Shown in pieces: positions 55,918 through 64,000 of a DNA stretch of 64,000 nucleotides. Positions within the stretch are counted from its first letter, which is position 1, and each line of letters begins with the position of its first letter. A program made the translations under genes and the position numbers. Origin of the DNA: Eurosta solidaginis. Its lineage: Eukaryota > Arthropoda > Insecta > Diptera > Tephritidae. Under the pieces are notes generated by a model that saw only the letters and a list, made by a program, of their open reading frames with translations, did not search any database and had not been told where the DNA came from. Where the stretch lies: assembly GCF_040869045.1 (NCBI RefSeq), contig NC_090319.1:394521601-394585600 (forward strand), read 5' to 3'.

Positions 55918-56690
55918 AAGTAAATTATGTCAAAATTCAACTCCAGTAATGATATGGTGCAACAAAATACAAAAATAAAAGAAAATTTCAAAATGGGCGT
56001 GGCTCCGCCCTTTTTCATTTAATTCGCCTAGAATACTTTTAATGCCATAAGTCGAACAAAAATTTACCAATCCTTGTGAAATTTGGTAGGGGCATAGATT
56101 TTATGACAACTGTTTTCTGTGAATATGGGCGAAATCGGTTGAAGCCACGCCCAGTTTTTATACACAGTCGACCGTGTGTCCTTCCGCTCGGCCATTAACA
56201 CGATAACTTGAGCAAAAATCGATATATCTTTACTAAACTTAGTTCACGTACTTATCTGAACTCACTTTATCTTGGTATAAAAAATGGCCGAAATCCGACT
56301 ATGACCACGCCCACTTTTTCGATATCGAAAATTACGAAAAATGAAAAAAATGCCATAATTCTATACCAAATACGAAAAAAGGGATGCAACATGGTAATTG
56401 GATTGGTTTATTGACGCAAAATATAACTTTAGAAAAAACTTTGTAAAATGGGTGTGACACCTACCATATTAAGTAGAAGAAAATGAAAAAGTTCTGCAGG
56501 GCGAAATCAAAAGTCCTTGGAATCTTGGCAGGAATACTCTTCGTGGTATAACATATATAAATAAATTAGCGGTACCCGACAGAGGATGTTCTGGGTCACC
56601 CTGGTCCACATTTTGGTCGATATCTCGAAAACGCTTTCGCATATACAACTAAGGGCCACTCCCCTTTAAAACCCTCATTAATACATTTAA

Positions 56691-59600
56691 TTTGATACCC
56701 ATATCGTACAAACATATTCTAGAGTCATCTCTGTTCCACCTTTATGGCGGTATCTCGAAAAGGCGTCCACCTATAGAACTAAGGCATAATCCCTTTTAAA
56801 ATACTCATTAACACCTTTCATTTGATACCCATATCGTACAAACGCATTCTAGTCACCCCTGGTCCACCTTTATGGCGATATCTCGAAAAGGCGTCCACCT
56901 ATAGAACTAAGGCCCACTCCCTTTTAAATAATCATTAACACCTTCCATTTGATACCCATATCGTACAAACATATTCTAGAGTCATCTCTGTTTCACCTTT
57001 ATGGCGGTATCTCGAAAAGGCGTCCACCTATAGAACTAAGGCATAGTCCCTTTTAAAATACTCATTAGCACCTTTCATTTGATACCCATATCGTACAAAC
57101 GCATTCTAGTCACCCCTGGTCCACCTTTATGGCGGTATCTCGAAAAGGCGTCCACCTATAGAACTAAGGCATAATCCCTTTTAAAATACTCATTAACACC
57201 TTTCATTTGATACCCATATCGTACAAACGCATTCTAGTCACCCCTGGTCCACCTTTATGGCGATATCTCGAAAAGGCGTCCACCTATAGAACTAAGGCCC
57301 ACTCCCTTTTAAATAATCATTAACACCTTCCATTTGATACCCATATCGTACAAACATATTCTAGAGTCATCTCTGTTTCACCTTTATGGCGGTATCTCGA
57401 AAAGGCGTCCACCTATAGAACTAAGGCATAGTCCCTTTTCAAATACTCATAAACACCTTTCATTTGATACCCATATCGTACAAACGCATTCTAGTCACCC
57501 CTGGTCCACCTTTATGGCGATATCTCGAAAAGGCGTCCACCTATAGAACTAAGGCCCACTACGTTTTAAATAATCATTAACACCTTCCATTTGATATCCA
57601 TATCGTACAAACATATTCTAGAGTCATCTCTGTTCCACCTTTATGGCGGTATCTCGAAAAGGCGTCCACCTATAGAACTAAGGCATAGTCCCTTTTAAAA
57701 TACTCATTCACAAATTTCATTTGATACCCATATCGTACAAATGCATTCTAGTCACCCCTGGTCCACCTTTATGACGATATCTCGAAAAGGCGTCCACCTA
57801 TAGAACTAAGGCCCACTCCCTTTTAAATAATCATTAGCACCTTCCGTTTGATACCCATATCGTACAAACATATTCTAGAGTCATCTCTGTTCCACCTTTA
57901 AGGCGGTATCTCGAAAAAGCGTCCACCTATAGAACTAAGGCATAGTCCCTTTTAAAATACCCATTAACACCTTTCATTTGATACCCATATCGTACAAACG
58001 CATTCCAGTCACCCCTGGTCCACCTTTATGGCGATATCTCGGAAAGGCGTCCACCTATAGAACTAAGGCCCACTCCCTTTTAAATAATTATTAACACCTT
58101 CCATTTGATACCCATATCGTACAAACATATTCTAGAGTCATCTCTGTTCCACCTTTATGGCGGTATCTCGAAAAAGCGTCCACCTATAGAACTAAGGCAT
58201 AGTCCCTTTTAAAATACTCATTAACACCTTTCATTTGATACCCATATCGTACAAACGCATTCCAGTCACCCCTGGTCCACCTTTATGGCGATATCTCGGA
58301 AAGGCGTCCACCTATAGAACTAAGGCCCACTCCCTTTTAAATAATCATTAACACCTTCCATTTGATACCCATATCGTACAAACATATTCTAGAGTCATCT
58401 CTGTTCCACCTTTATGGCGGTATCTCGAAAAAGCGTCCACCTATAGAACTAAGGCATAGTCCCTTTTAAAATACTCATTAACACCTTTCATTTGATACCC
58501 ATATCATACAAACGCATTCTAGTCACCCCTGGTCCACCTTTATGGCGATATCTCGAAAAGGCGTCCACCTATAGAACTAAGGCCCACTCCCTTTTAAATA
58601 ATCATTAACACCTTCCATTTGATACCCATATCGTACAAACATATTCTAGAGTCATCTCTGTTTCACCTTTATGGCGGTATCTCGAAAAGGCGTCCACCTA
58701 TAGAACTAAGGCATAGTCCCTTTTAAAATACTCATTAGCACCTTTCATTTGATACCCATATCGTACAAACGCATTCTAGTCACCCCTGGTCCACCTTTAT
58801 GGCGGTATCTCGAAAAGGCGTCCACCTATAGAACTAAGGCATAATCCCTTTTAAAATACTCATTAACACCTTTCATTTGATACCCATATCGTACAAACGC
58901 ATTCTAGTCACCCCTGGTCCACCTTTATGGCGATATCTCGAAAAGGCGTCCGCCTATAGAACTAAGGCCCACTCCCTTTTAAATAATCATTAACACCTTC
59001 CATTTGATACCCATATCGTACAAACATATTCTAGAGTCATCTCTGTTCCACCTTTATGGCGGTGTCTCGAAAAAGCGTCCACCTATAGAACTAAGGCATA
59101 GTCCCTTTTAAAATACTCATTAACACCTTTCATTTGATACCCATATCATACAAACGCATTCTAGTCACCCCTGGTCCACCTTTATGGCGATATCTCGAAA
59201 AGGCGTCCACCTATAGAACTAAGGCCCACTCCCTTTTAAATAATCATTAACACCTTCCATTTGATACCCATATCGTACAAACATATTCTAGAGTCATCTC
59301 TGTTTCACCTTTATGGCGGTATCTCGAAAAGGCGTCCACCTATAGAACTAAGGCATAGTCCCTTTTAAAATACTCATTAGCACCTTTCATTTGATACCCA
59401 TATCGTACAAACGCATTCTAGTCACCCCTGGTCCACCTTTAGGGCGGTATCTCGAAAAGGCGTCCACCTATAGAACTAAGGCATAGTCCCTTTTAAAATA
59501 CTCATTAACACCTTTCATTTGATACCCATATCGTACAAACGCATTCTAGTCACCCCTGGTCCACCTTTATGGCGATATCTCGAAAAGGCGTCCACCTATA

Positions 59601-59908
59601 GAACTAAGGACCACTCCCTTTTAAATAATCATTAACACCTTCCATTTGATACCCATATCGTACAAACATATTCTAGAGTCATCTCTGTTCCACCTTTATG
59701 GCGATATCTCGAAAAGGCGTCCACCTATAGAACTAAGGCCCACTCCCTTTTAAATAATCATTAACACCTTCCATTTGACACCCATATCGTACAAACGCAT
59801 TCTAGTCACCCCTGGTCCACTTTTATGGCGATATCTCGAAAAGGCGTCCACCTATAGAACTAAGGCATAGTCCCTTTTAAATAATCATTAACATCTTTCA
59901 TTTGATAC
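56691..59908. repeat. Higher-order minisatellite array, 25 monomers of 127-130 bp
   Basis: Measured between successive TTTGATA starts, monomers alternate strictly in type. Type A (127 bp) has GCATTCTAGTCACC, GGCGATATC, GGCCCACTCC and TTTAAATAATC. Type B (130 bp) has ACATATTCTAGAGTCATC, GGCGGTATC, GGCATAGTCC and TTTAAAATACTC. The basic unit is a 257-bp BA dimer. Hybrid monomers occur: A-front/B-back of 128 bp (starting 57078, 58748, 59390) and one B-front/A-back of 129 bp (59645). The order is B A B C A B A B A B A B A B A B C A B A B C A X A'. Older, more diverged units lie just left (56590-56690). Confidence 0.95.
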
Positions 59909-60189
59909 TGTAACGTAGCGTTAAAATAACGTAACCACCCCCTGTATTTCCTTATTCACTTAAACCTGAACCTCCTTGTACTTATGACTGTATAGCATAG
60001 TCAACAACCACTGATAGCAAACCAATGAAAAGCACAATAATGGTGCGTTGACTTCTCAACCAGTTTGCGGCACCACCCATATAAACATCGACTTTGCATT
60101 TTTGCAATTCAGTCCTCGCAGGTGAGCCAGCGGGAGTGGTTGTCTTGTTAAAGACAAAATAACCTCTCCGGCTAGCTAGCTGAGTGGAA

Positions 60190-60660
60190 GGGGTGCTGTC
60201 ATGGCGCGTGTCACCCTCCACCAGGGCTGGACGACGAGAGCGGTGTCTTCGGACTATTTTTCCCTCCGTCGCCCACCTTGGTGCTTGAGCGGCCCGCTGC
60301 CTCAATGACCTCATACCACTTTTCCCCTCAGCTCGGGTTGCATGGCAGGGGCTCCGTCATGGCGCGGGTCACCCTCCACCAGGGCTGGACGACGAGAGCG
60401 GTGTCTTCGGACTACTTTTCCCTCCATCGCCCACCCTGGTGTTGAGCGGCCCGCTGCCTCATTGACCCAAAGCACCCCTCCCCCCAGCTCTGGTTTAATA
60501 GGCTGGCCGGAGCGGTGGGACCACTCCCACTAGTTAGCTAGGGAGAAGAGGGTGCGGCCGTGGCGTGAGTCAACCCTTGCTGCACGAGGACGACGAGAGT
60601 GGTGTCTTCGGGCTACTTTTCCCTCCGTCGCCCTGGTCTGGTAAGCAATGACCCGCTGCC
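60190..60660. repeat. Three tandem units of about 160-200 bp in the GC-rich insertion
   Basis: Each unit contains GTCATGGCGCG(T/G)GTCACC or a variant, GACGACGAGAG(C/T)GGTGTCTTC, TTTTCCCTCC(G/A)TCGCCC and CCCGCTGCC. Units begin at about 60198, 60356 and 60558. The third is the most diverged. Confidence 0.85.
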
Positions 60661-61089
60661 AGAACGATCGCACGACCCCTCTCCATAGCTCTGGTTTCAG
60701 CCGTGAGCCGATGCGTGCGCACAGGGGCTATCGCTGTCCCGTTAAGGTGCGCTTCCCCTCCGCGCACGGATCGACCCACGGTGTCTCGGCTGGTACAGCC
60801 CGCCCCTCTTACGCACCTTCTATTAGCGTGCAAGTAGGGAGGCGGGGGTGTCCAGCGGTGAAACCAGCACTAAACGACTTCTCGCAGTTTCTCCCGCAGG
60901 TGACTGACCCCGCCGATTGCCGAGCCTGCCGAAGACGTTCGATCAGCCCGATCCTGCCGAAGCCGACCGACTAACACAAGCCCGCTGGTACGCCCCTCCT
61001 ATCCCGCCCGGAACGCGCAGCCGCTGTCCAGGTAAACCCCGTCGTCAGCCTCTCAGCCCTGGTACGTGCTCCGTAGCCCATCGCCGTTG

Positions 61090-61490
61090 CATCCGTCACG
61101 CCGATGCTACGACGACCGTTGGCCGTCTGCCATCCTACGGCCGTTAAGCCGCTGCATCCGTCCCGCCGCTGCTACGACGACCGTTGGCCGTTCGCCACCC
61201 TAACGCCGTTAAGCCGCTGCTACGACGACCGTTGGCCGTTCGCCATCCTACCGCCGTTAAGCTGCTGCATCCGTCACGCCGCCGCTGCGTTGACCGTTGG
61301 CCGCTTGCCATCCTACCGCCGTTAAGCCGCTGCATACGTGCCGCCGCTGCTACGACGACCGTCGGCCGTTTGCCACCCTACCGCCGTTAAGCCGTGCATC
61401 CGTCCCGTCGCTGCTACGACGACCGTTGGCCGCCTGCCATCCTACCGCCGTCAAGCCGCTGCTTCTATCCCGCCGCTGCTTCCGTACCGC
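61090..61490. repeat. 65-bp GC-rich minisatellite (6-7 units)
   Basis: Units contain GCTACGACGACCGTTGGCCG, CCATCCTACCGCCGTTAAGC and CGCTGCATCCGTCCCGCC. Starts lie at about 61106, 61171, 61219 (a shortened 48-bp unit lies before it), 61284, 61349, 61413 and 61478. The 65-bp period is not a multiple of three, so the long open frames here are a by-product of composition. Confidence 0.85.
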
Positions 61491-61943
61491 CGTACCAGGC
61501 CGTCCGTTACCCGACCGTTCAACCGCCCTACCGAACCTCCTCTACTCCAACGACCGTTAGCCGCCGCTCCGCCCCCTCGCCATCTTGTGACGGCAAGCTG
61601 CTGCCCGCCTAATATCTCCAGCCGTGTGTGCGTGTGTTCGTAACACATAAATATCGTGTATTTATTCAGTAGGGGTTTGTGGGACCTTTACTTGACTCTG
61701 GATTGACTGAGCGTTACCCCAGCCTTAGACAAAACCCACCTCATAATATCCATATCGAAAAGGCGTCCACCTATAGAACTAAGGCATACTCCCTTTTAAA
61801 ATACTCATTAACGTCTTTCATTTGATACCCATATCGTACAAACGCATTCTAGAGTCATCTCTGTTCCACCTTTATGGCGATATCTCGAAAAGGCTGAGTA
61901 TGTAATGTTCGGTTACACCCGAACTTAGCCTTCCTTACTTGTT

Positions 61944-62809
61944 TTAAATAAATTTTCTTAATAATGATTGACTGGTTTCAAATAACAACAAAAATAATAT
62001 TAGCGCTGCTACTAAATTACATATATGAATAATAAAATAATTGACTTTTAAAATTCAGTATGTTTGTTTTCCACTTTCTAATCTGTCTCGCTCTTCTGCA
62101 ATTTTCAAGACGGAAATCCTCACAATAAAATAGTAGGACTGTCGTCTGTATCGATCCTCAGCAAAATTTTGGATCCTTGTAAATTCAGCCTAAAGGTCTA
62201 TAAGTCCTTATAATTTCCATTTGGGCTCTCAAAATTGGTTGTCCAAAAACCAACTTACAATAAAAACAAAATCATTTTGGCTATATTTGCATGGATGAAA
62301 AAAATAGATATGAATTGTGCGAGACCCTCTCAACGTAAGACTTAAATTTGGGGGCGGCCTTTTGCAAAGTTTATATTTCATGTTGGAGAGCAAACCAGTC
62401 TATATCACGGAAAATAATTCGGAAAACTTGTTAAATTCATGTTCACGGTTAAAAATTTGATTCTAAATTTTAAACTTTTTTTAAATTGTACAAATATTTT
62501 TAAGAATTACAGTACTGGGTTGAGTTAAATAAACCTATAAATCTCTTTTTTTTTCTGAAATCAAACATAATTAAAAGTTTAGACATTTGTCATACATCAT
62601 TTAATTCATACATTTACACTTTGAGGCTATAACGATTATGGAGTACCGACAAAAGTGAACATTTTTTTTTGACATAAGTTGTCATGGACTTATGTTAAAA
62701 AAAACTTTTAGTTGAAAACGATAAATGAAGATGTCGCACGGTTAAAAGTTTGAGCCAAATTCTGAAACTTGTTCGTATTACATCCATATGTAGATGGCCA
62801 AGCCAAATT
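61944..62809. other. AT-rich stretch, nothing recognised
   Basis: No element ends and no coding frame above background were found. Confidence 0.4.
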
Positions 62810-62823
62810 TGGGTTAAGATTTA

Positions 62824-63189
62824 AAAAAAATAAATAAATGTAAGGCGCGATAACCTCCGAAGAGATCTAAGGCCGAGCTTCTCTTCCAATTTGCGTCGTG
62901 CTCCTCTTGATTTTTCCCTACAAATTGGCCGGACGGGACCTACATGTTTTATGCCGACTCCGAACGGCATCTGCAAGGCAGATGAGTTTTCACTGAGAGC
63001 TTTTCATGGCAGAAATACAATCGGAGCGCTTGCCAGACACTGCCGAGGGGCGACCCCGCTTAGAAAAATTTTCTTCTAATTGAAAAATCTTATTTCTAAA
63101 ATTTTGATGTTGCTTTGCCCGGGAGTTGAACCCAGGGCATACGGCATGATAGGCGGAGCACGCTACCATCACACCACGGTGGCCGCCGG
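62824..63189 (-). mobile_element. tRNA-derived SINE, full-length copy with 14-bp duplication
   Basis: It is flanked by TGGGTTAAGATTTA at 62810-62823 and 63190-63203. On the minus strand the head is GGCGGCCACCGTGGTGTGAT with A-box-like TGGTGTGATGGTAGCGTG, then GCCTATCATGCCGTATGCCC and the B box GGGTTCAACTCCC. The body includes GGTCGCCCCTCGGCAGTGTC and GCAGATGCCGTTCGGAGTCG. The 3' end is ...GCGCCTTACATTTATTTATT followed by T. The 3' tail is therefore (ATTT)n rather than poly(A), hinting at the 3' end of the partner LINE. It is transcribed by Pol III if active. Confidence 0.9.
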
Positions 63190-63371
63190 TGGGTTAAGAT
63201 TTAGAATCGTGAAAACGAGTGCGCGGAACTTAGTTTCAATTTTAATCTAGAAAAGTTAACAATTATCGTTATAGAAAAAGGAACCCCTTGTGGCCTGGTT
63301 TCTCTGGCAACTCTTTTTACAAATTAAATTTTTCATCTTTTTAATTGTTGTTTTTCGGTCATCAATAATTA

Positions 63372-63577
63372 AATTATTCCAATTTCCGAGCTCAAGGTCA
63401 CGCATAAATAAAAAACCAAATATTTTATATGTTTCAATAAATATATTTGCTCAATAATTGATCGATATTTCGACCTCAATCTGAGACCATCTTCAGGAAC
63501 TCTTTGCTGTGCCTGACAACATATAAAATATTTGGTTTTTTATGCGTGGCCTTGAGCTCGGAAATTTGAATAATTTT
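63372..63577. repeat. Foldback with about 60-bp arms and a hammerhead-like core in the loop
   Basis: The left arm (63372-63433) with CCGAGCTCAAGGTCACGCAT and AAAAACCAAATATTTTATAT is mirrored by the right arm (63518-63577), ATATAAAATATTTGGTTTTT and ATGCGTGGCCTTGAGCTCGG. The roughly 85-bp loop on the minus strand reads CTGAAGA, a short helix around CTCA-GAT-TGAG, then GAAATATCG. CTGANGA...GAAA is the hammerhead ribozyme core signature, known from Penelope-like elements of arthropods. I did not find a convincing stem III, so the ribozyme reading is tentative. Confidence 0.6.
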
Positions 63578-63835
63578 TTCATCTTTAGATTTTCAGCAGT
63601 AAGTTTAAACTTTCGGTGTTTGATTTAAATCCAAAAATAAGTAGAAGTTTATACATATTTTTAGATTTTTTAAACTCTTTGAGTTTTGTTTTAAAACAAT
63701 TTTGAGAATTTAGATTTCTTGGATAGTTAAGTCAAGAGGACCTAATATTCGTTATTGTTGAGTGCTGCCATCCATATCTAGCTTTCTGGCATTGTAAAAA
63801 GTAAATATTGAATTGAAAAAAAAAAAAATATTATG

Positions 63836-63979
63836 GATAAAATTATACATATACATATGCATGTATTAATTGAAATATCATTGGAAAGGAGAATCTCGAG
63901 GGTTTTATGAGTATTGCGAGATTCGAGAATCTCACGATTTATCGAGCCTCGAAATTCTCGCTGTATTCGAAAAGACATC
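63836..63979. mobile_element. TCTCG-rich TIR element, copy 2 (right part)
   Basis: GAATCTCGAGGG, GCGAGATTCGAGAATCTCAC and TTCGAAAAGACATCGTAAGC followed by TCT match the right half and terminus of the element at 21047-21498. The AAAATTATACATAT before it also matches the interior of that copy. The left end was not located. Confidence 0.6.
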
Positions 63980-64000
63980 GTAAGCTCTATTATTTATACT

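Larger units (their letters stand above)
59909..61743. mobile_element. GC-rich 1.8-kb insertion in the array (possible solo LTR)
   Basis: The insert begins TGTAACGTAGCG and ends about CCCACCTCA. The flanks TGATAC and TAATAT both align to the same point of the monomer (TGATACCCATATCG), consistent with a 6-bp duplication that has two changes. TG...CA ends, and AATATCGTGTATTTATTCAG near the right end, would fit a solo LTR of unusual length. It is strongly GC-rich against an AT-rich background. The open frames inside (for example 59982-60314 minus) have repetitive, Arg-rich composition and look non-coding. Confidence 0.6.
55183..61943. mobile_element. mini-me/DINE-like element, copy 4, expanded to 6.8 kb
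   Basis: It has the head ATACTCAGCTGAGCAGAGCT, the body with (GTCC)n and CGCCCACTTT blocks, and the tail hairpin GTTCGGTTACACCCGAAC followed by TTAGCCTTCCTTACTTGTTT. About 190 bp of the body seen in copy 1 is deleted near 55640. Three later events enlarged it: a SINE insertion, amplification of the minisatellite, and a GC-rich insertion into the array. It lies in the putative first intron of the desaturase-like gene. Confidence 0.8.

Noticed and set aside
56691..59908. CRISPR-like array
   Set aside because: Repeat units are contiguous 127/130-bp monomers without spacers, in a fly genome; this is a minisatellite.
60897..61643. Overlapping open frames in the GC-rich insertion
   Set aside because: They follow the 65-bp and larger repeats in all frames, and the period is not a multiple of three.

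Overview
The window looks like repeat-dense, AT-rich intergenic and intronic DNA from a higher fly. A tephritid fruit fly is my best guess. The evidence is the stacking of dipteran repeat families: mini-me/DINE-like elements with (GTCY)n tracts, LOA/I-type LINEs with a C-terminal RNase H, and MITEs. The species cannot be fixed from the sequence alone. Only one segment looks like an ordinary host gene: a 128-codon first coding exon at 53682-54066 (+), best read as the N-terminus of an acyl-CoA desaturase-like membrane protein. It ends at a clean GTAAGT donor, so the rest of the window to the right would be its first intron.

Layout. The left edge holds the N-terminal exon of a BED-finger hAT transposase (minus strand, running off the window). 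From 1.1 to 6.7 kb there are a dispersed CG-rich repeat, a mini-me-like element with a short minisatellite, a foldback repeat and a 5'-truncated LOA-like LINE. From 7.9 to 16.3 kb there are a probable solo LTR, several MITEs with readable ends (TTAA, TTATA and TAA flanks), a second GTCY-type element with internal tandem repeats and another mini-me copy. From 18.4 to 25.8 kb there are a decayed LINE fragment, short TIR elements, a LINE C-terminus and a truncated mini-me copy. A CR1-like LINE with a PHD-like finger occupies about 26.7-30.9 kb.

The most informative part is the nested block at 31.0-52.5 kb. One LOA-like LINE (copy 2) is split by a nearly perfect 4.06-kb LINE. That insert has a 9-bp target duplication, a single uninterrupted 1326-codon frame and a (CAA)n tail. 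The same LOA copy is also split by a 2.98-kb DNA element with CACTGAAAGAAA termini, which itself carries a 436-bp hAT-type MITE. Next to it, a second LOA-like LINE (copy 3, 5480 bp, 8-bp target duplication) sits inside the left terminal inverted repeat of a DNA transposon. That transposon has about 355-bp inverted repeats and a decayed transposase I recognise only as a widespread arthropod family.

The right end (55.2-61.9 kb) is one mini-me-like element. It has been invaded by a tRNA-derived SINE, has amplified its internal minisatellite into a 3.2-kb higher-order array of alternating 127/130-bp monomers, and has taken a 1.8-kb GC-rich insertion with its own minisatellites. A full-length SINE with a 14-bp target duplication, a foldback with a hammerhead-like core, and a TCTCG-rich TIR element close the window. 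Nothing here forms an operon or pathway. The genes present are almost all selfish elements, and the interest lies in their nesting order, their termini and the 2A-like and higher-order repeat features.
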